A DNA stretch of 64,000 bases from Chitinophagales bacterium (GTDB lineage Bacteria; Bacteroidota; Bacteroidia; Chitinophagales; CAIOSU01), in contig JBBDNB010000039.1 of the NCBI GenBank assembly GCA_040877935.1, forward strand, positions 1 through 64,000, given 5' to 3'. How positions within the stretch are numbered: the stretch's first letter is position 1; each line of letters begins with the position of its first letter. The position numbers and the translations under genes are program-made. This document shows positions 37,760 to 46,078 of the stretch, in pieces. The notes beneath the pieces were generated by a model. That model saw only the letters and a program-made list of their open reading frames with translations, searched no databases and was not told the DNA's origin.

Positions 37760-38755
37760 TTGGAAAAAGGAAATTTTGTTGATTATGTAAAAATCCATTG
37801 CCGATCGGGCAGCGGAGGTAGCGGTTCGTCCCATTTTCGCAGGGAGAAATACATCCCCAAAGGTGGCCCCGATGGCGGTGATGGCGGAAGGGGTGGGCAT
37901 ATTATTGTGCGCGGAAATAAACAAATGTGGACTTTGCTTCCGCTGAAATACCGCAAGCATATAAAAGCAGGACATGGAGTAGCCGGTGGCCCCAACAGAA
38001 GAACAGGTGCGTTTGGTGAGGATATTGTACTTGAGGTGCCGCTTGGCACACAAGCTAAAGACTTTGAAACTGGTGAAATCCATTTTGAAATTACGGAAGA
38101 TGGGCAAGAAGCGTTTTTGCTAAAAGGCGGAAGAGGCGGTTTGGGCAATACCCATTTTAAATCTTCTACCAATCAATCCCCACACTATGCCCAACCGGGC
38201 GAAGGAGGGCAGGAATCCTGGAAAATCCTCGAACTGAAAATTCTGGCGGATGTAGGCCTGGTGGGTTTTCCAAATGCAGGAAAATCCAGTTTGCTTTCTG
38301 TCTTGAGTGCGGCTAAACCCGAAATTGCCGATTATCCCTTTACAACACTTACGCCCAATTTGGGGATAGTGGCTTATCGCGATTTCAAGTCTTTTGTAAT
38401 GGCCGATATTCCCGGAATTATAGAAGGGGCTTCTGAAGGAAAAGGCCTGGGACATCGGTTTTTAAGACATATCGAGCGGAATTCGGTTTTGCTATTTATG
38501 GTACCGGCAGATTCTGAAGACATCAAAAAGCAATACACTACTTTGTTGGACGAGCTGGAAAAGTACAACCCGCATCTATTGGTAAAGAAACGCCTGCTGG
38601 CCATCAGCAAAAGTGATTTACTGGATGCGGAACTCATGGAAATGCTGCGCCCCGAACTACCCGATGTAGATACTGTTTTTATATCCTCCTTTACGCGCAC
38701 AGGACTGGACGAATTGAAAGACAAATTGTGGAAGCTACTCAATGAAGAGATTTAA
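37760..38755 (+). CDS. obgE: Obg family GTPase
   Basis: 331 residues from a TTG ([14 protein letters not shown]). The glycine-rich Obg fold is residues ~1-158 ([28 protein letters not shown]), followed by the G domain with G1 GFPNAGKSS, switch [11 protein letters not shown] and G4-like SKSD. It acts in late 50S assembly and stress control. There is no C-terminal OCT extension. The end overlaps the EamA start by 14 bases. Confidence 0.95.
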   Translation: MEKGNFVDYVKIHCRSGSGGSGSSHFRREKYIPKGGPDGGDGGRGGHIIVRGNKQMWTLLPLKYRKHIKAGHGVAGGPNRRTGAFGEDIVLEVPLGTQAKDFETGEIHFEITEDGQEAFLLKGGRGGLGNTHFKSSTNQSPHYAQPGEGGQESWKILELKILADVGLVGFPNAGKSSLLSVLSAAKPEIADYPFTTLTPNLGIVAYRDFKSFVMADIPGIIEGASEGKGLGHRFLRHIERNSVLLFMVPADSEDIKKQYTTLLDELEKYNPHLLVKKRLLAISKSDLLDAELMEMLRPELPDVDTVFISSFTRTGLDELKDKLWKLLNEEI

Positions 38756-39659
38756 TTCACTTGAAGCACATTGGCAGCATTTTGTACTCCTTGTACTGAT
38801 ATCGGTAATCTGGGGCAGTTCTTTTATTCTGATCAAACTGGCACTGAAAGCATTCACCCCCGTTGAGGTTGGTACCGTGAGGATTTTTCTGTCATTTGTG
38901 GTGCTCTTGCCCGTTTTGCTGTTCAGGCCCAAAACCATGCAATTGTTAAAAAAGCGCTTTTGGCCCTTATTGGGTGTAGCGATATTTGGCAGCGGTGTAC
39001 CGCCTTTTCTTTTTGCCATTGCACAAACCAAAATAGACAGCTCCATGGCCGGAATGCTGAATGCACTGGTGCCTATTTTTACTCTTTTACTGGGGATTTT
39101 ATTCTTTGGTGTAAAAAGTACTGCAAAGAAAATCATTGGTGTACTTATTGGTTTTGCAGGTTCATTGGGGATTATTTTGCAGGGCAGTTCATTTTCTGCT
39201 TTTGATTCTGAAAATTTGGCTTACGGGCTTTTTGTAGTGCTTGCTACGATTTGTTATGGTCTGGGTGGAAATATCCTGAAAAATTATTTATCGACCTATC
39301 CGGCTGTGCAGGTTACAGCACTGGTATTTATTATTATTGGCCCTTTGAGTGGCTTGTATTTACTCAGTACGGATATATTGCATCAGGTGCAGCACGACAA
39401 CGGTGCATTGACAGCACTGGGCTATCTTTTTATACTTTCATTTATGGGTACGGCATTGGCACTGGTGATGTTCAATAAATTGATTCAAAGTACAAGTGCT
39501 TTGTTTGCATCCACCGTTACTTATTTGATTCCGGGCGTAGCTGCATTCTGGGGTTTGCTGGATGGTGAGATGATCGGTTTTATGCAAATAGCAGGGCTGC
39601 TGCTGATTTTCCTTGGCATTTATTTGACGGGAAGGACGGGGAAGAAGAAAGTTGAATGA
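38742..39659 (+). CDS. EamA/DMT superfamily transporter
   Basis: 305 residues, about ten hydrophobic helices in two EamA halves ([19 protein letters not shown] near the N-terminus; [19 protein letters not shown] starting the second). DMT proteins export amino acids or metabolites through the inner membrane; the substrate is unknown. Translational coupling with obgE. About 50 bases of its 3' end have a decayed copy at 42717-42800, on the far side of the hip genes. Confidence 0.88.
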   Translation: MKRFNSLEAHWQHFVLLVLISVIWGSSFILIKLALKAFTPVEVGTVRIFLSFVVLLPVLLFRPKTMQLLKKRFWPLLGVAIFGSGVPPFLFAIAQTKIDSSMAGMLNALVPIFTLLLGILFFGVKSTAKKIIGVLIGFAGSLGIILQGSSFSAFDSENLAYGLFVVLATICYGLGGNILKNYLSTYPAVQVTALVFIIIGPLSGLYLLSTDILHQVQHDNGALTALGYLFILSFMGTALALVMFNKLIQSTSALFASTVTYLIPGVAAFWGLLDGEMIGFMQIAGLLLIFLGIYLTGRTGKKKVE

Positions 39660-39742
39660 TGGGTTTATTAGGCTGTATTCCTTTGTTGCAAAGCATTGAT
39701 ATTTACCTACTTTATTAGCACCCGTTTTTCTTTTCTATCTAT

Positions 39743-39810
39743 TATAATCCGCGGAAAATACTTTTTAAAGATAGATTCCGCGGATTATGAAAATATAATC
39801 CGCTGAAAAT
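39743..39810. repeat. ATAATCCGCGGAA boxes upstream of an ATPase remnant
   Basis: TATAATCCGCGGAAAATA (39743-39760), its inverted form TTCCGCGGATTAT (39776-39788), and a third direct copy ATAATCCGCTGAAAAT (39795-39810). They end 20 bases before the remnant ATG and look like operator sites. Confidence 0.85.
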
Positions 39811-39830
39811 GTGTAATAAATATTTGTGAA

Positions 39831-40031
39831 ATGAAATTTCACGCAAATGAATTTACGATTACAGCAGAATACGCCAAGAATTTTAGAACAAAGAAAGAAG
39901 GTTTAAAACAAGTAACAGGAACTAAAAAAATGGATCATATAACTTTCATTACAACGTATGGAGTTGCTGAGAATAAACATAAAATAGATTTGGTGAATAA
40001 GGATTTTACAATTGAAATATTCTTCGATTAA
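39831..40031 (+). pseudogene. C-terminal remnant of an AAA ATP-binding protein
   Basis: 66 residues. The text KFHANEFTITAEYAKNF, GTKKM and FITTYGVAENKHKIDLV matches the conserved end of COG1672-type ATP-binding proteins: the nuclease-like (E)-x-K-F segment followed by ITTYGV. The ATPase core is missing, yet the repeat boxes expected in front of such genes remain, so an internal deletion probably joined promoter to tail. Whether the stub is translated is unknown. Confidence 0.65.
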
Positions 40032-40231
40032 TGTACGATTTTGGCTATCGCTTTAAAAAGCATCTTGACCCTTTTGCCGGCTCTGCACTTAAAATTTACA
40101 ACAGCAAATATCAAAACCCTGAAAACAATCAGATTGGCTTGGACATTGCCTGGAATCCACTTTACAGAGAAGTATCCAATGGCTTGCTCACTGAGACCCG
40201 GGTGGGTGTTTGGGGTGGGCTGAGGTTTTGA
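40031..40231 (+). pseudogene. Fragment of an outer-membrane beta-barrel protein
   Basis: 66 residues starting where the previous stop ends (TAATG). It reads like the last strands of a barrel: FAGSALKIYNSKYQNPE, IGLDIAWNPLYREVSNG, VGVWGGLRF with terminal Phe. There is no signal peptide or N-terminus. A small hairpin (ATTTCCAA/TTGGAAAT, 40249-40269) follows. Confidence 0.45.
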
Positions 40232-40355
40232 GTTTAAATATCCCCGTCATTTCCAACTTGATTGGAAATCTCCATCAACAAAGAAGTAACTTGTATTGAC
40301 CAAAAATTGGAACTTGTAGCACAATTCGTTTATTTTAGAAAGTAAATCGATAAAA

Positions 40356-40559
40356 ATGTCAGCATTAGAACTAAAAGAGGAATTGAGATTGCTAATTGAA
40401 TCTGAAGAGGATGTTGAGGTTTTAGAGGCTTTGTTCACTTTGCTCAAGAAAAGTAAAGCGTCTGTTTTAAAGCGAAAATTAAGCGATAGGGCAAAACGCT
40501 CCAATCAACAGATTAAAAATGGAGCATTTCTTTCTCGAGAGGATATGGAAGAAATTTAA
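40356..40559 (+). CDS. Antitoxin-like small protein (orphaned)
   Basis: 67 residues, acidic and helical (LELKEELRLLIESEEDVEVLEAL-type start) with the ending QQIKNGAFLSREDMEEI, typical of Bacteroidota antitoxins paired with RelE/ParE toxins. The start of such a toxin lies three bases downstream but is truncated, so this antitoxin may lack a partner. Toxin neutralisation and autoregulation are inferred from the pairing. Confidence 0.65.
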   Translation: MSALELKEELRLLIESEEDVEVLEALFTLLKKSKASVLKRKLSDRAKRSNQQIKNGAFLSREDMEEI

Positions 40560-40562
40560 TTA

Positions 40563-40742
40563 ATGCAAAGGCAGCTCGTATATACTCCACAGGCAAAAGC
40601 AGGTCTCAAAGAGTGTCTTTCCTTATTGGAAGATGATGTGAGTGAAGAAAAGCTGAATGAAATCAAAAATGCAATTTTAGATAAGGCTGAAATTCTTAAA
40701 AGCTATCCTTTTAGCGGCCAGGAAGAACCCCTCTCTTCGTAG
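40563..40742 (+). pseudogene. RelE/ParE-family toxin, truncated by a hairpin insertion
   Basis: 59 residues: QRQLVYTPQAKAGLKECL, then helices, then SYPFSGQEEPL, which is the normal ParE/RelE start up to the G-x-x-E-P-L turn. The stop codon TAG at 40740-40742 lies inside a 24-base hairpin (40735-40758). After the hairpin, coding-like pieces (YYRIG, then further on NRVDDYF) suggest the displaced second half to about 40960. The toxin is very likely inactive. Confidence 0.65.
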
Positions 40743-40758
40743 CACCCTTGCTACGAAG
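40735..40758. repeat. REP-like hairpin, copy 1
   Basis: CTTCGTAGCA, loop CCCT, TGCTACGAAG: ten perfect pairs. Its reverse complement has the core CGTAGCAAGGGTGCTACG, matching the hairpin at 53691-53710 (CGTAGCGAGGGCGCTACG) except for one compensated pair. Confidence 0.85.
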
Positions 40759-41007
40759 TCCCCTTAAGCTCGAACAAGTATTATCGAATCGGTACTTGTG
40801 CTTTTATACCCAAAGAATAAGTCATAAATAAAAATACTTTTGGAACTGCCCAGCTACCTCAAAATAGTAATCGGGTGGATGATTATTTTATGTTGCATCT
40901 CTTTATCTATCAGTTTTTCGTTCAACGTCCAGTTTACTGGATGTTTTTTGACAATTGTTTCTGGGATTAAATTATTGTCATAGTTTAACCATTTTATTGA
41001 TTAATAA

Positions 41008-41063
41008 TTGACATTCTTGAGCTAAAACTGTATATTTGACAACTAATAACCAGTTTAGTAGTT
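41008..41063 (+). promoter_or_regulatory. Bacteroidota promoter and operator of the hip operon
   Basis: TTG (41008-41010), 20 bases, TATATTTG (41031-41038) fits the -33/-7 consensus of the phylum. Directly after it AACTAATAA and TTTAGTAGTT (41041-41063) form an imperfect palindrome reaching the ATG, the expected site for HipB autorepression. Confidence 0.75.
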
Positions 41064-41273
41064 ATGAAATCTAAGGAACTAGGAAAAATAATAAGGGACA
41101 GAAGAAAGGTATTAAAGCTAACAATTGGTGAATTGTCTGAATATACAGGTTTTTCAAGAACAACAATTTCGGATTTAGAGCATGGGAAAACAAACCCAAG
41201 CCTGGAGGTAATAAACGAGATTTTAAAATTCCTGAATATGGAAATTAAAATTGAAGTAAAATCGATTAAATGA
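41064..41273 (+). CDS. hipB: HipB-like XRE antitoxin/repressor
   Basis: 69 residues, almost all helix-turn-helix: LGKIIRDRRKVLKLTIGELS, then GFSRTTISDLEHGKTNPSLE and a short C-terminal tail. It is the first gene of a three-gene unit overlapping the next by four bases (ATGA). In HipBST systems HipB binds DNA and the complex but is not itself the main inhibitor. Confidence 0.85.
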   Translation: MKSKELGKIIRDRRKVLKLTIGELSEYTGFSRTTISDLEHGKTNPSLEVINEILKFLNMEIKIEVKSIK

Positions 41274-41593
41274 AGTTAGAAGTTATATACAAAGGAAAGA
41301 AAAAGGCAGGAAAGCTTTGGAGAGATGATAGCGGATATCACTTTGTGTATGATGACGATTTCTTAGAAGATGAAACAACTCGACCTATCTCTGTGAACAT
41401 GCCAAAGTCTCAAAAAGCGTATCATTCAGATGAATTGTTCCATTATTTCCAGTCAATTTTAAGTGAGGGAGAAAATAGGAAGAAAATTTGTAATGCCCTG
41501 GGAATAGATATTTCCGATGATTGGGAGTTATTGGCACATACCTGTGGGGAAGATACTATTGGCGCAATAACTGTTAAAAAAATCGAAGAATAA
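41270..41593 (+). CDS. hipS: HipS-like HipA N-terminal domain protein
   Basis: 107 residues corresponding to the separate N-terminal subdomain of HipA: YKGKKKAGKLWRDDSGYHF, a P-I-S-V-N-M-P strand (SVNMPKSQKAYHSDELFHYF), and LLAHTCGEDTIGAI near the end, equal to the L-A-x-x-x-G-x-D-x-x-G-A block of HipA. In HipBST this free subdomain acts as the antitoxin. One-base overlap with hipT. Confidence 0.85.
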   Translation: MKLEVIYKGKKKAGKLWRDDSGYHFVYDDDFLEDETTRPISVNMPKSQKAYHSDELFHYFQSILSEGENRKKICNALGIDISDDWELLAHTCGEDTIGAITVKKIEE

Positions 41594-42558
41594 TGGGACA
41601 GTGTTTTGGTTGCCTAAAGGATAATGTTGAAGGCTTTTGTTCATCATGCGAGAGAAAATTATTTGACAGGTCAAAAGTAAACCATCATCTCAATTTTAAT
41701 TGGGAAGATATTTCCAAAGTGATTGATGGGTATCCTGCGGGATTCAGTATATCAGGTGTTCAAACTAAAGGTTTTATAGGGAAGGCAACAGGTACAGAAT
41801 TATCTCCGAATTTGAAAGAAGGTGAAAACTCAATATACATTATTAAGCCTCTATTGTCGCGATTCAATTTAAAATCAGACTCGCCAGCTAATGAACATGT
41901 TACAATGCAAATGGCTAAGCAGTTGTTCAAAATAAGAACTGCTGAATGTTGTTTCATGAAATTCGAAAATGGTATGCCAGCATATGTTACAAGAAGATTT
42001 GATTATAATGAAAAGGAGGAAAAGCTAAGTCAGGAGGATTTTGCATCTGTCCTTAAAGCAAAAAAGGATAGTGAGGGTCGATACAAATATACCTCAAAGA
42101 CTTATGAAGATTTCGGTAATATACTATCTCCGCTAAATAAAATTGAGCTGATAAGAATTTTGATTTTTAATTATTTAACTGGAAATGGAGATGCACATTT
42201 GAAAAACTTCTCATTACTGGAAACTGCTGATGGGGATATGCAGCTATCTCCTTCATATGACCTTATGAATACAAAAATCCATGTACAGGATGCCCCAATT
42301 GCGCTCAATCTTTTCAAAGAGATGGAGCGGACAAGTTTACCACGGGGCGAAAGCTATTATTACACGATAGAAGACTTTTTGGAGCTTGGTAAGCGATTTG
42401 AAATAAGCGATAGGCTGCTTAAAAAAATAGAAAAGGAATTCAAAGAAATGAAAGATAGCATGGGGGAAATTATAAACAAGAGTTTTCTTTCGGATAAAGC
42501 AAAAAGAAAATATCTTGAGACCTTAGATAGAACTTTTCCCGAATTGTTTGGGAGTTGA
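41593..42558 (+). CDS. hipT: HipT-like serine/threonine kinase toxin
   Basis: 321 residues, shorter than a full HipA because the first domain is the separate hipS. N-terminal zinc-ribbon-like C-x-x-C pairs (4/7 and 16/19). The glycine-rich loop has FSISGVQTK with S52-I-S54, matching the autophosphorylated S-x-S of HipT. IYIIKP supplies the ATP lysine, NEHVTM the Glu, GNGDAHLKN (about 197-205) the catalytic loop and SYDLMN the Mg-binding Asp. All active residues are present, so the toxin is probably functional. The target, probably an aminoacyl-tRNA synthetase by analogy, is unknown. Confidence 0.88.
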   Translation: MGQCFGCLKDNVEGFCSSCERKLFDRSKVNHHLNFNWEDISKVIDGYPAGFSISGVQTKGFIGKATGTELSPNLKEGENSIYIIKPLLSRFNLKSDSPANEHVTMQMAKQLFKIRTAECCFMKFENGMPAYVTRRFDYNEKEEKLSQEDFASVLKAKKDSEGRYKYTSKTYEDFGNILSPLNKIELIRILIFNYLTGNGDAHLKNFSLLETADGDMQLSPSYDLMNTKIHVQDAPIALNLFKEMERTSLPRGESYYYTIEDFLELGKRFEISDRLLKKIEKEFKEMKDSMGEIINKSFLSDKAKRKYLETLDRTFPELFGS

Positions 42559-42716
42559 GAATGTAAGAACCGATCCATTATAATCCTTTTTTGAATGCAT
42601 TTGTAGCTAAAGCATAAGGTCGTGTGTTTTTTTGCTGCATTCCTTTGAACCCGGAATATGCATTATTCAATATTTCCAAAAAATCCCAATCCCACATAGG
42701 GGTAAAATAAAAGTGA
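42559..42716. other. Spacer after hipT
   Basis: No gene, repeat or terminator recognised; together with the fossil that follows it fills the 356 bases before the desaturase gene. Confidence 0.5.
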
Positions 42717-42800
42717 GGAGGGGTTGCTGCGGCTGATTTTTCTTTGCATTTATTTGACGGGGAGAAATGGGAGGAAGAATACTCCCGAAACCGATATCTG
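42717..42800 (+). pseudogene. Decayed copy of the EamA transporter 3' end
   Basis: GGCTGATTTTTCTTTGCATT then TATTTGACGGGGAGAAATGG closely match 39601-39640 of the EamA gene; translated, LIFLCIYLTGRNGRK against [15 protein letters not shown]. Only the tail is left, so the hip operon and remnants lie between two copies. Confidence 0.75.
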
Positions 42801-42914
42801 ATTATTATTTTTTAGAGTTCGTTTGATTGAACTTTTCTTAAAAAAGAAACTTTTAACTTTGTCCTGAAAATTACCGAGCTAAAATTTTTATTTAGCTTTA
42901 AATAAATCTGAAAT

Positions 42915-43808
42915 ATGGATTTCACCAGTGGAAAACTGTTATTCAAGGAGATGTTGTTTCAGTATGAGAGCGCTCCCAATTTGCTTTTGTATGCCAGTCC
43001 TTTAATGCTGTTTTTTGTATTGCTGGAATACATGATCAGCAAAAGAAGAAAGCTCAATCTTTACGAGAAAAAAGACCTGAAAGCTTCCGTAGGTGTTGGT
43101 GCTGCATATCTTGCAGTTACTGCCGTTATCGGAATTGGTACAATCTATACGGTATGGGCGGTTTACTACTACCTAACTCCGCCTGCATTTGTTATGGGTT
43201 TTACCTGGTGGTCTTTTATTTTATGTGCGGTCATCTATGATTTTATGCGCTACTGGGCACATCGACTTGCACACGAGCAAAGGTTTTGGTGGGCATCGCA
43301 CATTACACACCACTCATCTGAAAAATACAATCTTACCGTTTCATTCCGCCTTTGCTGGGTCGATCAAGTGAAAATCGTATTCTTTATTCCCGTTATTATG
43401 ATGGGCTTTAATCCTATTTTGTTTTTTATTGTGCACCAAATTGGGGTTTTGTACCAGTTTTGGCAGCATACGGAATTGATTCGCCCTATGCCTAAATGGT
43501 TTGAGTACATATTTGTTACCCCTACCAATCATAGGGTGCATCACGGAAAAAACACGGCCTTTATCGACAAAAATTACGGTTCTATGTTTATCATTTGGGA
43601 CCGTATTTTCGGCACCTATGTAGAACCCGGTGAAAAACCCGTGTACGGTGTTACCCAACCCATTAATTCGCAAAACCCGGCTTACCTGGTTTTTCACGAA
43701 TACATCGACATTGCCCGCGACCTGTGGCATTCCAAAACCTGGAAAGACCGCAGGAAAATCCTCTTTGGCCGCCCCGGTGAGTATGACAGTGGATTGGATA
43801 AGTTTTAG
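42915..43808 (+). CDS. Sterol desaturase / fatty acid hydroxylase family protein
   Basis: 297 residues. Four or more membrane segments and the histidine clusters of the di-iron family: HRLAH (H-x3-H), HITHH (H-x2-H-H), and NHRVHHG (H-x2-H-H) near residue 206. The enzyme would hydroxylate or desaturate a lipid in the membrane with O2; the substrate is unknown. A TAACTTTG at 42854-42861 is a plausible -7 box, though the nearest TTG is 24 bases upstream. The unknown gene follows by 18 bases. Confidence 0.88.
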   Translation: MDFTSGKLLFKEMLFQYESAPNLLLYASPLMLFFVLLEYMISKRRKLNLYEKKDLKASVGVGAAYLAVTAVIGIGTIYTVWAVYYYLTPPAFVMGFTWWSFILCAVIYDFMRYWAHRLAHEQRFWWASHITHHSSEKYNLTVSFRLCWVDQVKIVFFIPVIMMGFNPILFFIVHQIGVLYQFWQHTELIRPMPKWFEYIFVTPTNHRVHHGKNTAFIDKNYGSMFIIWDRIFGTYVEPGEKPVYGVTQPINSQNPAYLVFHEYIDIARDLWHSKTWKDRRKILFGRPGEYDSGLDKF

Positions 43809-43826
43809 GATATTAACCTTTAAATC

Positions 43827-44513
43827 ATGACTGAAATCCACAATCCACCAGAAGAAAATTCAGATGATAAATTACACAGAATTGCAAAGGGTTTAACTGG
43901 GTTGTTGCCATCTGGAGGTGGTTTAGTTGAATTATTTGATCTTCTTATAAAACAACCAGTATCAGAAAGGCTTCATGAATGGAGAGTGGAAGTTGCTGGA
44001 GAATTACTTGATCTACAAGATAAAGTTGAAGGCTTTCAAGTGGAGAATTTGAAAAGTAATGAAGAATTTACCTCATTTTTACTAGAAGCATCGCAAATAG
44101 CTTTTAAAACTCACCAAAAAGAGAAGCTATTTTATTTGAAAAATAGCATTGGTAATTACTTTAATATGAATACTGAATATGATAAAAAATCATCTTTTTT
44201 AAGTATTGTAGATGATCTTACAACTACTCATATTGATTGCTTATTATTTATCGTTGAAAAGGAAGATCTCATTGTTGAAGAGGTAAAAGGGTTTGAGGTT
44301 TTCCATGAAATCTACTCTAAAGAAAACCCTACTATTGACAAGTATTTTTTTAGAAAATGTGTAAGGGACTTAGAAAATATTTCTTTGATTAGAATAAGTG
44401 GAGACTTTCGAGATTTCCATAGCCAAGGTGGGTATGTTGAATCAGACGGAGGAGCACCTTCAATTAAGTTACTTGATTACGGTAAAGAGTTTATTGAATT
44501 TGTAGCTGAATAA
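43827..44513 (+). CDS. Protein of unknown function, 228 residues
   Basis: I do not recognise the family. N-terminal ~30 residues contain a Gly-rich helix-like segment (KGLTGLLPSGGGLVELFDLL). The middle is helical and charged (RLHEWRVEVAGELLDLQDK, QIAFKTHQKEKLFYLKNSI), and the C-terminal half is mixed and ends LLDYGKEFIEFVAE, like a winged-helix tail. No signal peptide. The K-T-H-Q-K-E-K-L phrase recalls helical modules near NTPase-type conflict proteins, which is only an impression. It is more AT-rich than the desaturase gene before it and sits next to gene remnants, so recent acquisition is plausible. Confidence 0.6.
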   Translation: MTEIHNPPEENSDDKLHRIAKGLTGLLPSGGGLVELFDLLIKQPVSERLHEWRVEVAGELLDLQDKVEGFQVENLKSNEEFTSFLLEASQIAFKTHQKEKLFYLKNSIGNYFNMNTEYDKKSSFLSIVDDLTTTHIDCLLFIVEKEDLIVEEVKGFEVFHEIYSKENPTIDKYFFRKCVRDLENISLIRISGDFRDFHSQGGYVESDGGAPSIKLLDYGKEFIEFVAE

Positions 44514-44534
44514 TTTGTCTATTTAAGATTGCTT

Positions 44535-44690
44535 TCAAGCCACATTATTCTTCCACTTTTCAATTTGATCAAATTCCTTCTGTTTGTTGTTTTGTTCTTC
44601 TTCAAGGTCGTAATCATATTGAAGGCCGAGCCAAAACTTAGCGGAGTTACCAAAAAGTTTATGCGCTTTCCCTAGTAGATACCCATTCCT
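44535..44690 (-). pseudogene. HigA antitoxin C-terminal remnant
   Basis: On the minus strand: LLGKAHKLFGNSAKFWLGLQ then YDYDLEEE and a stop at 44535. This is the conserved end of HigA-type XRE antidotes (F-W-L-x-L-Q-x-x-Y-D-L). The helix-turn-helix half is missing. The upstream DNA switches within a few codons to a yaaA remnant in another frame. Confidence 0.7.
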
Positions 44691-44943
44691 TGCCTTTACT
44701 CAATGGGTCATTGTAGCTATACCCTTCTATGTCGAAAGCTTTAATTTCCTCGGGATTTTCTATTCTGTTTTGAATTAAATATCTGCACATCATGCCCCTT
44801 GCTTTTTTAGCAAAAAAGGAAATGATTTTGTACTTGTCGCCTTTCCTTTGGTTTAAATTCGTCCCAAATTTAGCAATTATTTGGGACGAAATAACCGCTT
44901 TGAAACATTTCCTTATTTGATAATTTTTGGTGTTGCGTTGCAA
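44659..44943 (-). pseudogene. YaaA (peroxide stress) C-terminal remnant
   Basis: 94-residue frame. KGDKYKIISFFAKKARGMM, RYLIQNRIENPEEIKAFD and GYSYNDPLSKGKEWV form the YaaA/DUF328 C-terminus, which limits free iron damage under peroxide stress in other bacteria. The first ~150 residues are absent. A 33-base hairpin (44858-44890) sits in frame inside it. Confidence 0.7.
44858..44890. repeat. Hairpin inside the yaaA remnant
   Basis: TTCGTCCCAAAT and ATTTGGGACGAA pair perfectly (12 base pairs) around a nine-base loop. It adds residues ISSQIIAKFGTN without breaking the frame. Confidence 0.85.
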
Positions 44944-44984
44944 CCACTACCCACAACGGTCAATCGGCTTGGCATAGTACCAGC

Positions 44985-46031
44985 CTATCCCTCCTTCGCA
45001 ATTTGCTTCGCTTTTTTCTCCTCCTCCATATCAATCAGCCATTGTTTTACCTGTACCTCTGCTTTTACCACCTCCAATGAGGCATGCACCATTTTCTTAA
45101 TGGTTTTGTCCAGTTCCTCGTCCTTCTCCTGGGTCATAATCGCATCGAGCGTAAGGTCGGCAATGTCTTCAATCACGGCTTTGTTCTCCCCGGTCGAGAG
45201 GTCTTTGATAATCCCATTGATCACATTAAAAGTGACATCGCTTACGGCTGTGCCCAGGGTTTTCGCCACTGCACCACCTACTACCGGAATTCTTTCCAGG
45301 TTTTTCACTTCCGGATTGTTGTAAAGCGCAAGTTGCACTTTGCTGTCGATGTAATTTTTCAGGTCCTGTTCCAGGTGCACGTGTGTTTTGGCAGTAGCAT
45401 GTTGTATGCGGTGCGAAAGCCAATCGACTAAAAAAGGCTTTTGCGGCAGTATCACTTCGTTCAAAATCTTGTCTGCGGTAACTCCCCCGGATTTTACTTC
45501 ATCCTGAATGCCACTGATTACATTCACCACTACCCGATCGCTGATCTCTTCGGCCAGGATATTGGAGTATTTTACAAAAACGGTATAGATGTACCATTCC
45601 CTCACATTGATCACTTTGAGCTTGTGCAGCCGCACAATAATGGAAATAATACGCAAAATACGCAGCGCCCTGAAAGCTCCAAGCGGAATACATCCCAGCA
45701 CATCGTACCAATGTACAAAGGGGTAGAAAAACCATTTGGCATAGGTATCTCTTTTAATGGCCAAGCCCCAGCGAATAAAGAGTTCTGCCAAGAATATACT
45801 GACAAAAATAGTATCGTAATAAAGGAAATTTTTGTGCAAATGAACATCGTACCAGGTATGGAATTTGGGAAGGTATTCGTACAGCAATCCATTTATGACT
45901 TCTGTTTCAAAATTGAATTCCACAATGATATAGGCCATATTGACCAGTACCAATACGACCATAAACAAATCCAAAAAGATCATTTTAAAATCCCTTTGAT
46001 TGCGCAGTTCTTTAAAGTTTATAAGAGCCAT
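44985..46031 (-). CDS. Ion-channel-like membrane protein
   Basis: 348 residues from the ATG at 46031 (MALINFKELRNQRDF); the frame extends upstream into the Fic repeat region. Hydrophobic segments: FLDLFMVVLVLVNMAYIIV, YDTIFVSIFLAELFIRW, HWYDVLGCIPLG, followed by an S4-like amphipathic stretch FRALRILRIISIIVRLHKLK with Arg every three to four residues. No K-channel selectivity filter is visible. The C-terminal half is soluble and helical with Lys/Glu-rich end. Membrane sensing or conduction is inferred. It is divergent from the Fic gene. Confidence 0.7.
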   Translation of the reverse strand: MALINFKELRNQRDFKMIFLDLFMVVLVLVNMAYIIVEFNFETEVINGLLYEYLPKFHTWYDVHLHKNFLYYDTIFVSIFLAELFIRWGLAIKRDTYAKWFFYPFVHWYDVLGCIPLGAFRALRILRIISIIVRLHKLKVINVREWYIYTVFVKYSNILAEEISDRVVVNVISGIQDEVKSGGVTADKILNEVILPQKPFLVDWLSHRIQHATAKTHVHLEQDLKNYIDSKVQLALYNNPEVKNLERIPVVGGAVAKTLGTAVSDVTFNVINGIIKDLSTGENKAVIEDIADLTLDAIMTQEKDEELDKTIKKMVHASLEVVKAEVQVKQWLIDMEEEKKAKQIAKEG

Positions 46032-46078
46032 TTTATTTTTGTTTTTTGCAAAGGTAGGGTAAACGGGAATTATAAGTT

